Shown in pieces: positions 28,368 to 37,923 of a stretch of 64,000 bases of DNA. The notes below the pieces were generated by a model. The model worked only from the letters and a program-made list of their open reading frames with translations, was not told the origin of the DNA and did not search any database. Source of the stretch: an uncultured Pedobacter sp. Its GTDB lineage: Bacteria > Bacteroidota > Bacteroidia > Sphingobacteriales > Sphingobacteriaceae. The stretch spans positions 27,392-91,391 of the forward strand of contig NZ_CAMLIG010000016.1 in NCBI RefSeq assembly GCF_946480185.1, read 5' to 3'. The first letter of the stretch is position 1, and each line of letters begins with the position of its first letter. Made by a program: the position numbers and the translations under genes.

Positions 28368-31253
28368 ATGAAAAAAGCCTTTACGTTATTATTAGCTGTT
28401 TTTGTCCACTTAAATTTAAAAGCTCAAAATACAGATTTCCCCATAACGCTAAACACCAGTTCTCAAAATCAAATGAACATTACGGATAATGGGGGCGGTG
28501 CTTATACCATAAATACGCTGGGTACAGATCCCTATGTTTATGGAAACAATATTTCAACTTCTTATAATTCAGATGAAGTTTATTATTTCAGTTTCGATTA
28601 TATCGCTTCAGCGGGTATTGATGATGTGGAGATATTTTTTGGTCCTCCAATAACTGCCGCTCAATCTATACAAGCAGGTGCGTTACCTGCAACCTCTGTT
28701 TTTAAAACCTTCACTATCAATATGAAGGATCCTACAACTAAATGGACTAAAGCATTTTCTCAATTTAGGTTCGATATTGGACGCAAAACGGGTCAGCAAA
28801 TTATCATAAAAAATATTGTTTTAAGAAAACCTACAGCTACAGAGTTAGCCAATGATCCATATGCATCTAGCAGACTTTTTGATTCCTATTTAAATACAAA
28901 TTTTTCTAACAAAGTATCAAATGTTGCTGTAGATTCTTTGAAAGTAAATGTAGATTTGCAGATACCATCAAATCCTGGTACGCTTTACTTATGTGAGCTG
29001 AAGATGTATGATGATATTTTAAAGCCAGAAAACATTTCTTTTGCCACGCCTATTACAGCGACCACGGAAATAGTTCATTTAGATTTTGATAGGTATTTGA
29101 CCATCGGTGCAGATAGATATGATCGTCTACTTTCAAGGTGGGTAATTGCAGAGAAAACGGGTAATACTTATGTTTATAAGTCATACGCCCACTATGCGAA
29201 TGATATTTTTAAAACCGCAAATGGTTATTTGCCAGAAGAAAAGCCACTCACAAAAAAAGGGATAGGCGGGTTTACTACGTCTGGAGGAGGCACCGCAGAT
29301 TTGAGCGATGTTGGATATAATAACGTTACCATTAATATGGTGTTAACATCGTTTATTACCTTAAGCAGTACCACAACTAGCTTTGTTTACAATGGCAAAA
29401 CATATTACTATAATACAAGTGCAGTCACAAATCTGGATAATACACTTAAAACCTGTTCTGACAATAATGCTTTGGTATCCATGATTTTACTAATTCCAAG
29501 GGGTATTACGGGTTCACTGGGTCCAATATTAAATTATCCGGACGCGGATAATGGACCTTACACCATGGCAAATGTAACATCTTTGCAAGGGATTAATTAT
29601 TATGCGGCTTTCATTGCGTTTTTATCACAAAGGTATTCAAGAACGGATAAACTTTACGGACGAATTAATAGTTGGATATTACATAATGAGGTTGATTATG
29701 GATATTATTGGACAAATGCCGGGTCAAAGCCTGTTAATATCTATACGGAAATATATGATAGGTCGATGCGAACAGTATATTATGCGGCCAGAATGTATAA
29801 CCCAGCAGCAAAAGTGTTTTTATCGTTAGATCATTTCTGGGCCAATGTAGGTGCGGCAGGTTCTTATCCATCTATAACAATGTTGAATCAGTTTAAACAG
29901 ATGTCGGCAAAGCAAGGCGATTATGAGTGGGGAGTCGCTTATCACCCTTATCCGGCAAGTTTATTGGAGCCGAAAACTTGGAATGATGGATCCGTTACCT
30001 TAGACGTCAATTCCTCTCCGCTAGTGACCCCAAAAAATGCCGAACTAATAGATACATGGATGAGGCAAAAAACGACCCTTTATCAAGGACAAAAAGTAAG
30101 AACTTTGATGTTTTCTGAACAAGGAATCCAGACAAAAAGAGCTAACGGGACATTTACTACACAAGCCTTAAAAGAGCAAGCAGCAGGAGTTGCATATATG
30201 TGGAAAAAGTTTAATCGACTACCAACTTTAGAGGCCTTTCAATATCATCGTAGAGTTGATAATAGACAAGAAGGTGGTCTGTGGTTAGGTTTGTGGACTA
30301 CTCAAACGGGGCAGGATGAAGCTCAAGATGTGAAAAAACCAAGCTGGTATGTGATTCAAGCAGCAGGAACTGCTAATGAAGACAACGTTTTTGCGCCATA
30401 CCTTTCAACAGTTGGCGTAAGCAGTTGGGATAAAACCTTTAACCCTTTAGTGGGCGAAGTAATGCCCCAAAAAGTGGTGTTAGGGCTAAAATATCAGTCG
30501 GCTGCATTAATAGATGCCGAAATATTTTTCGATGCCGAAATGCATAAAACAGATGCAACAGGTACTGCAACCTTTTTTAATGTAGCCACTAACGTAAACA
30601 ACCGTAGCTACAAGGTGATGAAAGACGGGCAGTTAATATGGTCAGCAGTTGCCGTTAACGTAACAGGCGCTTTGGATTTAAGTACCGATTTAGATGCCGT
30701 TAAAAATTTGAAAACTGAAGCGGTTAATGCAACAACAGTAAAATTAACTTGGGATGATAATGCAGATTTTGAAAAAGGTTTTGTGATTCAGTCAAAAATT
30801 GAAAACGAAGGTGATTTTAAAACTATTTTCACCACCACTGCAAACGCCACTAGCTATTCAGATGCAAGCATACTTGCTGGTAAAAAGTACGTTTACCGCT
30901 TATATGCTTATAATGATAGCGTAAAAACTTTATATTCAAAAGAAGCAATGTATGATAATACCTTAACCACTGCCGTGGCTAATGATAAGGAAAACCAAAC
31001 TGCCAAAGTAATGGTTTATCCTAATCCATCTAACGGAATTATCAACTTGCAAATCTCTGATTTGAGTGTAAGAAACCTTTCCGTAAGATTATATGATAGC
31101 AATGGTAAAATCATTTATTCAGAAAATATAAAGGCTAAAAGCGGACAAAATAGTTATCAATTAAAGTTGGTGCAAAAACCTAATCCGGGAGTTTATATTT
31201 TAAGGGTTAACGCCGATAAATTGCAGGAAGCTTTAAAAGTGGTTATTCAATAA
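28368..31253 (+). CDS. DUF5722 TIM-barrel protein with FN3 and T9SS sorting domain
   Basis: This 961-residue protein has a signal peptide ending LKAQ (residue 20). Residues about 25-165 form a beta-sandwich of carbohydrate-binding type. The central barrel (about 180-740) carries YYAAFIAFLSQRYSR, WILHNEVDYGYYWTNAG (Glu at about 440) and RTLMFSEQGIQ (Glu at about 583), arranged like acid and nucleophile of a retaining clan GH-A hydrolase. I recognise the barrel as the DUF5722 type, which to my knowledge has no established activity. An FN3 domain follows (AVKNLKTEAVNATTVKLTWD), then a T9SS type A tail (VYPNPSNGIINLQI to the end). It is therefore a secreted, surface-attached candidate endo-enzyme of this locus. 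Confidence 0.75.
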   Translation: MKKAFTLLLAVFVHLNLKAQNTDFPITLNTSSQNQMNITDNGGGAYTINTLGTDPYVYGNNISTSYNSDEVYYFSFDYIASAGIDDVEIFFGPPITAAQSIQAGALPATSVFKTFTINMKDPTTKWTKAFSQFRFDIGRKTGQQIIIKNIVLRKPTATELANDPYASSRLFDSYLNTNFSNKVSNVAVDSLKVNVDLQIPSNPGTLYLCELKMYDDILKPENISFATPITATTEIVHLDFDRYLTIGADRYDRLLSRWVIAEKTGNTYVYKSYAHYANDIFKTANGYLPEEKPLTKKGIGGFTTSGGGTADLSDVGYNNVTINMVLTSFITLSSTTTSFVYNGKTYYYNTSAVTNLDNTLKTCSDNNALVSMILLIPRGITGSLGPILNYPDADNGPYTMANVTSLQGINYYAAFIAFLSQRYSRTDKLYGRINSWILHNEVDYGYYWTNAGSKPVNIYTEIYDRSMRTVYYAARMYNPAAKVFLSLDHFWANVGAAGSYPSITMLNQFKQMSAKQGDYEWGVAYHPYPASLLEPKTWNDGSVTLDVNSSPLVTPKNAELIDTWMRQKTTLYQGQKVRTLMFSEQGIQTKRANGTFTTQALKEQAAGVAYMWKKFNRLPTLEAFQYHRRVDNRQEGGLWLGLWTTQTGQDEAQDVKKPSWYVIQAAGTANEDNVFAPYLSTVGVSSWDKTFNPLVGEVMPQKVVLGLKYQSAALIDAEIFFDAEMHKTDATGTATFFNVATNVNNRSYKVMKDGQLIWSAVAVNVTGALDLSTDLDAVKNLKTEAVNATTVKLTWDDNADFEKGFVIQSKIENEGDFKTIFTTTANATSYSDASILAGKKYVYRLYAYNDSVKTLYSKEAMYDNTLTTAVANDKENQTAKVMVYPNPSNGIINLQISDLSVRNLSVRLYDSNGKIIYSENIKAKSGQNSYQLKLVQKPNPGVYILRVNADKLQEALKVVIQ

Positions 31254-31274
31254 ATTAAAAAATCAATACAAAAT

Positions 31275-32264
31275 ATGAGAGCATATTTCAATTTCTTTAT
31301 AGCTATAACATTCCTTTTTATGGCACCAGTTGCGTTGTTTGCACAAAAAAACAATGTGATTTATCCAAAAGCAATTTGGAAAGATAATAGAGGTAAACAT
31401 ATCCAAGCGCATGGTGGCGGAATTATAAAAGTAGAGAACACCTATTACTGGTTTGGCGAAGATCGTTCGAAAGATAACGATCCATCGTTAAGATATGTAG
31501 GCTGTTATTCTTCCAAAGATTTGGTGAACTGGAAATTTTTAAAACAGTTAAAATTTACGCCACCAGAAGGGTTTGGTAAAGACTGGGTTTTAGAACGACC
31601 AAAGGTATATTACAATCACAAAACCAAGCAATTTGTAATGTATTTCCATTTAGATGAGCATTATCAATTGGCGAAAGTAGGTGTTGCCGTAAGCCATAAG
31701 GTGGATGGCGATTACAAATTTGTAAAAGCATTTCAACCTTTAGGACATGAAAGTCGTGATATTGGACAGTTTATAGATGATGACGGCTCTGCTTATCTGA
31801 TATTTGAAGACAGACCTTATAAAGGATTTAGGATTGCAAAACTAACCGACGACTACATGGATGTTACCGAAGTTTGTTTAATACAAGCACCTTTAGAAGG
31901 TGGCGCTATTGTTCATTATAAAGGTTTGTATTATGCAATTGGATCAGGTTTAACAGCTTGGGATGCTAATCCAAACAAGTATGCAACTGCAAAATCATTA
32001 GCCGGACCATGGTCGGATTTTAAGGATATTGCCCCGCCTGAAACCAATACTTACAGCTCGCAATCTACCATGATGATAAAAGTGGTGGGCACAAAAACAA
32101 CCTCTGTAATTTTTATGGCTGACGTTTGGAAACCCAATACCCAATGGGATTCTCGTTACTTATGGATGCCTTTGCAGATTGGAGGCGGAAAGCTGTGCCT
32201 ACCAAAACCTCAACCTTTTTTTTTAAACGTGAAAACAGGAGAAACCAAATTGTTGTCAAAATAG
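31275..32264 (+). CDS. GH43_24-type exo-beta-1,3-galactanase
   Basis: This 329-residue enzyme has a signal peptide ending ALFAQ (residue 24). It lacks the usual GH43 base Asp: the first strand reads HIQAHGGGIIKVENTYYWFG (43-61), the hallmark of subfamily 24. The other active-site residues of the subfamily are present: Glu107 in LERPKVYYN, Glu208 in APLEGGAIVHYKGLYY (acid) and Gln263 in TYSSQSTMM, the Gln that takes over the base role in characterised exo-beta-1,3-galactanases. The family removes galactose from the beta-1,3-galactan backbone of type II arabinogalactan, bypassing side chains. This is the clearest substrate clue in the locus. Confidence 0.88.
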   Translation: MRAYFNFFIAITFLFMAPVALFAQKNNVIYPKAIWKDNRGKHIQAHGGGIIKVENTYYWFGEDRSKDNDPSLRYVGCYSSKDLVNWKFLKQLKFTPPEGFGKDWVLERPKVYYNHKTKQFVMYFHLDEHYQLAKVGVAVSHKVDGDYKFVKAFQPLGHESRDIGQFIDDDGSAYLIFEDRPYKGFRIAKLTDDYMDVTEVCLIQAPLEGGAIVHYKGLYYAIGSGLTAWDANPNKYATAKSLAGPWSDFKDIAPPETNTYSSQSTMMIKVVGTKTTSVIFMADVWKPNTQWDSRYLWMPLQIGGGKLCLPKPQPFFLNVKTGETKLLSK

Positions 32265-32314
32265 GGGCTCGTCCTTCATCAATCTTTATATCAAAAAATA
32301 ATCTTGTTTAAACT

Positions 32315-33538
32315 ATGAACAAACCCACCTTCGGACTACTAAGCTTAAAAAGCACCTGTTTTTTTATTGTATTTATTTTTTTAATGAGCAGTTGCGCAAC
32401 GAAAAAGTTAAGGCCAAATAAACAACTTTTGTCTACTATTCATCAAAACTTAAAAGATGGTGAGGCACAATACCTGTACATGTCGTCTTTGCTCTCAGAT
32501 CCGCAACGCTTTCCGCAGTCTTATGCAAATGGCAAGCTCATTACCACCGTTTCTGGAGATTGGGTAAGTGGGTTTTACCCAGGCTCTTTATGGTATTTGT
32601 ACAAAGCTACTGGCGATACAAAACTGCGAGATGAAGCTCGAAGAATTATGAAGCCATTGGCTAAAGAGCAATATAACACTACCAGTCACGATGTAGGCTT
32701 TATGCTTTTTGATAGTTTCGGGAATGCCTTAAAAATAGATCCAGAAGCAAGCGATAAGCAAGTGTTAATTAATGGCGCTAAATCTTTAGCTACCAGATTT
32801 AATCCGAAAGTAGGCAGTATAAAGTCTTGGAATTCTAAAAATCCAGATGACTTTTTAGTGATTATAGACAATATGATGAATTTAGAGTTGCTTTTTTGGG
32901 CGACCAAAGAAACCGGAGACTCTACGTATTACAAAATTGCAGTAGCTCATGCAAACACTGCCATGAAAAATCATTTCCGACCAGATTACAGCAGTTATCA
33001 CGTGGTGAATTACATTCCACAAACTGGTGAGGTAGTTAAAAAACGTACTGCACAAGGTTATTCAGATAGCTCGGCTTGGGCCAGGGGGCAAGCGTGGGGT
33101 TTGTATGGATTTACCATGATGTATCGTGAAACCAAAGATGAAAAGTACTTAGAGCAGGCTAATCATATTGCCGAATTTATTCTGAATAACGCAAACCTGC
33201 CAGAAGACAAAATACCTTATTGGGATTTTAATGCTCCAAATATTCCGAATGCCTACCGGGATGTTTCTGCGGCCGCAATTATAGCGTCGGCACTATTAGA
33301 ACTAAGTACCTACAATTCTGGTGCAGAAGCAGAATGGTATTATAAAACTGCCGAAACTATATTGAAAAATCTGTCGTCGGAAAAATATAAAGCACAAATT
33401 GGCACAAACGGTGGTTTCATTTTGAAACATAGTGTAGGGCACTTACCTGCAAAATCGCAAATAGATGTGCCTTTAACCTACGCAGATTATTACTTTATTG
33501 AGGCAATGATGAGGTATAGCCACATGATTTCGTTTTAG
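32315..33538 (+). CDS. GH88 unsaturated glucuronyl hydrolase, lipoprotein
   Basis: This 407-residue protein hydrolyses the 4,5-unsaturated uronic acid left at the non-reducing end by polysaccharide lyases. The lipobox FLMSSC gives Cys27. The (alpha/alpha)6 barrel carries the catalytic Asp pair Asp126 (TTSHDVGFM) and Asp185 (VIIDNMMNLELL), spaced as in the family, plus DSSAWARGQAWGLYGFTMMY at about 252-271 and NAYRDVSAAAIIASALLELS. Its presence implies that a lyase acts upstream; the alginate-lyase-fold protein in the same operon is the obvious partner, and the BNR_4 protein is another candidate. The lipid anchor means it may act facing the surface or the periplasm. Confidence 0.93.
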   Translation: MNKPTFGLLSLKSTCFFIVFIFLMSSCATKKLRPNKQLLSTIHQNLKDGEAQYLYMSSLLSDPQRFPQSYANGKLITTVSGDWVSGFYPGSLWYLYKATGDTKLRDEARRIMKPLAKEQYNTTSHDVGFMLFDSFGNALKIDPEASDKQVLINGAKSLATRFNPKVGSIKSWNSKNPDDFLVIIDNMMNLELLFWATKETGDSTYYKIAVAHANTAMKNHFRPDYSSYHVVNYIPQTGEVVKKRTAQGYSDSSAWARGQAWGLYGFTMMYRETKDEKYLEQANHIAEFILNNANLPEDKIPYWDFNAPNIPNAYRDVSAAAIIASALLELSTYNSGAEAEWYYKTAETILKNLSSEKYKAQIGTNGGFILKHSVGHLPAKSQIDVPLTYADYYFIEAMMRYSHMISF

Positions 33539-33666
33539 TAAAACAATGGTCTTATTTACAAGCAAACCGCATAAACTCAATATACTTTTGGCAGAGATAT
33601 TTAACTATAAGAGTTGATCTTCAGATTTAAAAAATAAACTCATTACAAAATAGCCGCATAGCTTTT

Positions 33667-36216
33667 ATGAAGCAAACTTACCTTATAAAACCACTTTTGT
33701 TTTTTCTGTTTTTAATTAACGGATTAACTGTTTGGGCACAAAAAAAAGTATCTATTAATGAAAATTGGGAGTTCTCAAAAACAGTTGATGCTACCAATTG
33801 GGAGAAGATCAACCTCCCACATACTTGGAATGCTAAAGATGTTATTGATGAAACGCCAGGGTATTACCGCGGTATAGGTTGGTACAAGAAAAAGTTGAAT
33901 ATTTCGGTTGAAAAAAGCCAAAAGATTTTTCTTCATTTTGAAGGCGCAAATAGCAATACCGAACTTTTTGTTAACGAAAAATTGGTTGGTAAGCATGTTG
34001 GCGGCTATACGGCTTTCAATTTTGATATTACGCCTTTTTTAAGTGCCAACGGAAAAAACGATATAAAAGTTAAGGTTGATAACGCTGTAAATTTTAATGA
34101 TTTGCCGGTTAGTGCAGATTTTACTTTTTACGGTGGGATTTATAGGGATGTGTTTTTGGTGACAAAAAATGAGCTCCATTTTGATATGTCAAATTTAGGA
34201 TCCCAAGGCATTTTTATTTCAACACCTGCTGTCTCTTCTAAAAAGGGAAGCGTAAAAATTGCAGGAGCTATCGTAAATGAATCTAGCCGGACTAAAAACG
34301 TTGATTTGCAAACAATTATAAAAGATGCTGAAGGTAAAATTGTTTACAGCAAAACTTATAAAAAAGCAATCAGTAAAAATGCGAAATGGAATTTCAGTTT
34401 TACTGATACCGAAGTTCTAAATCCCAAGTTATGGTCGCCAACAACGCCTAATTTATATACGGTGGAGTTAAAAATCATCGATAAAGAAACAAAAAGAGCC
34501 ATGGATTCTTCTGTCCAGCCTTTGGGTTTTAGATGGTTTAAATTTGACGCTGATAAAGGTTTTTTCCTTAATGGGAAACCATTGAAATTAATAGGTACCA
34601 ACCGCCACCAAGACCGCCAAGGTTATGGAAACGCGTTGCTTGATGATTTTCATGAAGAAGACATCCGTTTGATAAAAGAAATGGGTGCAAATTTTATACG
34701 GATAGCGCACTATCCACAAGATCCACGTGTTTTAGAAATGTGCGATAAATACGGTTTGCTAGTTTGGGAAGAAATACCGGTAGTTAATGAAATTAATACA
34801 ACAGAAGAGTTTGCAGATAATGCAAAGAACTCGCTTAAAGAAATGATTAGGCAAAACTTCAATCATCCCTCGATTATAATTTGGGGATATATGAATGAAG
34901 TTTTTGCGACTAACAAAATGAGAAAGCTTGTTGAGCGCAAAAACTTGTTGGCCAAAACCACCGAATTGGCTAATGAACTGGAAGCCATTGTAAAGCAGGA
35001 AGATCTTTCCCGTAATACCGCAATGGCTTTGGAATACACTTATGCCAATGAATATCTGGAAACCGGCATCGGCAATATCTGTGATGTTGTTGGCTGGAAT
35101 TTGTACATCGGCTGGTATCAGGAAGACATGACCAAATTTGGTCCGTTTTTAGATAAATGGCACCAAAATTATCCTACAAAAAGCTTTATTATATCAGAAT
35201 TTGGTGCAGGAAGCGATACCAGAATTCACTCGTTAACTCCTACAAGATATGATTATAGTATAGAATATCAAGAAATAAACCTAGAAAGTTATTATCAGCA
35301 AATAATGGCTCGCCCTTTTGTTTCTGGTGCAACCGTATGGAATTCTTTTGATTTTAACTCTGAAGGAAGAATGGATGTTGTGCCAAACATTAATAATAAA
35401 GGTTTATTAACGGTTGATAGAAAGCCTAAAGATTCCTATTATTTTTTTCAGGCAACGTTATCTCAAAAACCGATTTTAAAAATAGCTTCTACCGATTGGA
35501 AAAATAGAACTGGAAGAGCCGAAAGTGAACAAACCAATTACTGCAAGCAACCGGTTGTTGTTTATAGCAACCTGCCTCAGGTTGAGTTGTTTAATAATGG
35601 AATTTCTTTAGGGAAAAAGGATATATTTCATTCTAAAGCTATTTGGGACGTATCGTTTCATAATGGAATAAATCAAATTGTAGCGAAAGCAGATAGTGTT
35701 TCTGATCAAATTGCGATCAATTTTCACTTACAACCTTATTTACTAAACAACCCTTCATTTACGGCAATCGCCGTTAATTTAGGCAGTCAGGAGTATTTTA
35801 TAGAAGAACCAACAGCCTTAGTTTGGGAACCCGAAAGAAAATATACCCAAGGTTATTGGGGTTATATAAAAGCAGACGAAGTCTATAAGCAACCTGTTAG
35901 GTTTGATGTGAAAAGAACTAAAAATGACCCATTATATTACGCTTATTTAAAAAATGCAGAAAGCATACAGTTTGATGTTGCTGATGGGAATTATGAAGTG
36001 GAACTTTTATTTGTTGATCAAATTTCTGGCAACAAATTTTCGGTGTTAGTTAACGGAAAATCAATCTACAACTATCCGTCCGGCTCATCAGAAAAAACAG
36101 CAATCAATGTAAAATGTGATGTAAATGTTAATAATGGTAAAGGGATAAACATCTCTTTTAACAAGCAACAGGGAAATGCAATAATTAGTGGAATAAAAAT
36201 TAGAAAACGGTTTTAA
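33667..36216 (+). CDS. GH2 beta-glycosidase with C-terminal malectin-like domain
   Basis: This 849-residue secreted enzyme has a signal peptide ending TVWAQ (residue 25). The order is a sugar-binding jelly roll (about 28-170, NLPHTWNAKDVIDETPGYYR), an immunoglobulin-like domain (about 195-290), the catalytic barrel (about 291-600) and a malectin-like domain (about 705-849, AVNLGSQEYFIEEPTALVWE). The acid is Glu411 (IWGYMNEV) and the nucleophile Glu511 (FIISEFGAGS), so it is a retaining enzyme. Substrate is probably a beta-galactoside or beta-glucuronide. The segment NNKGLLTVDRKPK at 576-588 resembles the NxKG motif of beta-glucuronidases, but similar sequence occurs in beta-galactosidases, so this does not settle it. 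Confidence 0.92.
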   Translation: MKQTYLIKPLLFFLFLINGLTVWAQKKVSINENWEFSKTVDATNWEKINLPHTWNAKDVIDETPGYYRGIGWYKKKLNISVEKSQKIFLHFEGANSNTELFVNEKLVGKHVGGYTAFNFDITPFLSANGKNDIKVKVDNAVNFNDLPVSADFTFYGGIYRDVFLVTKNELHFDMSNLGSQGIFISTPAVSSKKGSVKIAGAIVNESSRTKNVDLQTIIKDAEGKIVYSKTYKKAISKNAKWNFSFTDTEVLNPKLWSPTTPNLYTVELKIIDKETKRAMDSSVQPLGFRWFKFDADKGFFLNGKPLKLIGTNRHQDRQGYGNALLDDFHEEDIRLIKEMGANFIRIAHYPQDPRVLEMCDKYGLLVWEEIPVVNEINTTEEFADNAKNSLKEMIRQNFNHPSIIIWGYMNEVFATNKMRKLVERKNLLAKTTELANELEAIVKQEDLSRNTAMALEYTYANEYLETGIGNICDVVGWNLYIGWYQEDMTKFGPFLDKWHQNYPTKSFIISEFGAGSDTRIHSLTPTRYDYSIEYQEINLESYYQQIMARPFVSGATVWNSFDFNSEGRMDVVPNINNKGLLTVDRKPKDSYYFFQATLSQKPILKIASTDWKNRTGRAESEQTNYCKQPVVVYSNLPQVELFNNGISLGKKDIFHSKAIWDVSFHNGINQIVAKADSVSDQIAINFHLQPYLLNNPSFTAIAVNLGSQEYFIEEPTALVWEPERKYTQGYWGYIKADEVYKQPVRFDVKRTKNDPLYYAYLKNAESIQFDVADGNYEVELLFVDQISGNKFSVLVNGKSIYNYPSGSSEKTAINVKCDVNVNNGKGINISFNKQQGNAIISGIKIRKRF

Positions 36217-36227
36217 AAAATAAGGAT

Positions 36228-37592
36228 ATGAAAAAGCTATTAAATATAACGTTGCTTATGGTAGCAATAATTTCGTCTTCTTGCCAAAAGAAAGCTAATG
36301 TTTCGCCACCACCATCGCCACCACCTCCACCAACCAAACCGGGAGGTGTTACAGTTCCTAACCAAAATATTAAGGTTTACATTGGAGGAGGGGATAATAC
36401 TACAGGTGCTTTTTTAGGATATTTAGGCCATCCTGAGGATTGGCGTTATGTGCAACAGAACGCAGATGGATATTACATCAATAACTTTGCATTAAATACA
36501 AACAAAGAGGATGCAACCCAAAACCAGCGTTTAGGAGCTTTGTCGACTTTGTTTTCTAAAAAAAATGTATTTTACGAAACTGATTTGGAGCGTACCGATG
36601 ATAATTCAGATGCAATTAAAATTGGGATCTTAAAATAGGCAGGATTCAATGTTAATTATGGAATTGTGAACCGTGGTGTAACGGAATCTCGAAAAACAGC
36701 GCTAAAATCCGGTGGTGCAATCACGTTATTGGGCATGGGTGCTCCGTGGTTGGTAAATGGAGATATAGAATCAGATACAAAAGGTGCCATTGCTTGGCGA
36801 GATGGTATTGCTAAAACAGATGGTTCTGGAATTGATGGTCCAATAGGGCTTTGGATTGCCAATACCACTGGTTACAGACAAGGAAGTATTTCAGGCGTAA
36901 AATATGCCCATCGATTAGGCAAAACAGCTATGGTAATGATATCTCCTTACGAAGCAAAAACGGCAGATCCGCTATTATCCGTAAGTATAAATTGTATTCA
37001 AGAACATGAAGACGCTGATGCAAGTCCTGATATTTGGGCGATAGAATATTATGCGGCACAATTACAACAATATCCAGTAACCCCCGAAAAAACAGTAACT
37101 GGCGAACCTGCAAAATCTCTCACAGGAGTTGCATACTATTTAATCAGACATTTAAGAGGAAAATCAAAAGTTTACCTAAATACAACGCAGAGCAATGCAA
37201 ACATTGTTGACAAAACCACTTCTTTAGCAGTTAAATTACCTGTTACAAGTAGCAATGTTGATTTTTCTGTGCCGCTTAATATTGCATCTGACGATGATGC
37301 TTGGATTGATACCACTCCACTTATCAAGGCAAAGGCAGATAATGACAATTACACCATTACCTACATCTTAAATGATGCTGATGTTACTGATTATGTTACC
37401 AAAGATGGTTTTCCTTGCTTTAAAAAGTATCGTTTAAAAGATTCAAAAAAGCTCAATCTAGTGGTGAGGATTAAAAGTAAATCTGCGGTAAGCGGTGCGT
37501 TGCCCGTAAATGTAACTATAGATTTAATGAGCCATCCGGGAATGTTAAATAATAAAGTGAGTTCTTTGTTGATTGCATGCAACACACAATAA
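36228..37592 (+). pseudogene. Lipoprotein gene interrupted by an in-frame TAG
   Basis: Two open frames in the same reading frame (36228-36638 and 36666-37592) are separated only by one TAG at 36636-36638. Across the stop the translation reads IKIGILK-stop-AGFNVNYGIVNRG, and CAG (Gln) to TAG would explain it. Read through, the protein has about 455 residues: lipobox AIISSSC (Cys19), a proline-rich linker (SPPPSPPPPPTKPGG), then an unrecognised domain. From about 330 the C-terminal part looks beta-rich (VKLPVTSSNVDFSVPLNI). The second half has no signal peptide or good start of its own. It is the last gene before the terminator at 37631. Function unknown; an outer-surface glycan-binding or cleaving lipoprotein is plausible by position. 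Confidence 0.8.
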
Positions 37593-37630
37593 ATGATGTG
37601 CATTCATAAAACTGTAAATTAATACTTGCC

Positions 37631-37672
37631 AAAATCAGAAAGAATACTTTCTGATTTTGTTGTTGTTTTTTT
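37631..37672 (+). terminator. Rho-independent terminator
   Basis: AAAATCAGAAAG (37631-37642) and CTTTCTGATTTT (37647-37658) form a perfect 12-bp stem with loop AATA, followed by GTTGTTG and a run of seven T to 37672. It ends the GH115-like to broken-lipoprotein unit. Apart from this and the two-block motif at 37684-37717, I see nothing else recognisable in 37593-37923. Confidence 0.9.
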
Positions 37673-37683
37673 AAATAATGTGC

Positions 37684-37717
37684 TATAGCGGTTTTTCAGC
37701 TCTTGAGTGTTTCTATA
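37684..37717 (+). promoter_or_regulatory. Second copy of the two-block motif, upstream of the GH106 operon
   Basis: TATAGCGGTT (37684-37693) and GTGTTTCTATA (37707-37717) are identical to the two blocks at 2147-2180, with the same 13-base gap; only 5 of the 13 gap bases agree. It starts 11 bases after the previous terminator's T-run and 207 bases before the GH106 ATG. That position suits a promoter of the rhamnosidase operon recognised by an ECF sigma factor, leaving a long 5' leader. Confidence 0.45.
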
Positions 37718-37923
37718 CATACCAATAGAAATCAACCAATATAGTCTAGCATTGAATTTTTTGTTTTTTAAAAGACACTAATTTGTGGAATTAAATTTTT
37801 AATAGTTGTTATTGAATAGCATATTACTGATGATAAGGCATTAATTTATTTATGATTTGCAGAAACCCAAAAGCCTAAATTTATAAACCGTTATTCTAAA
37901 TTCTTTATAATTTTTTATTTATC

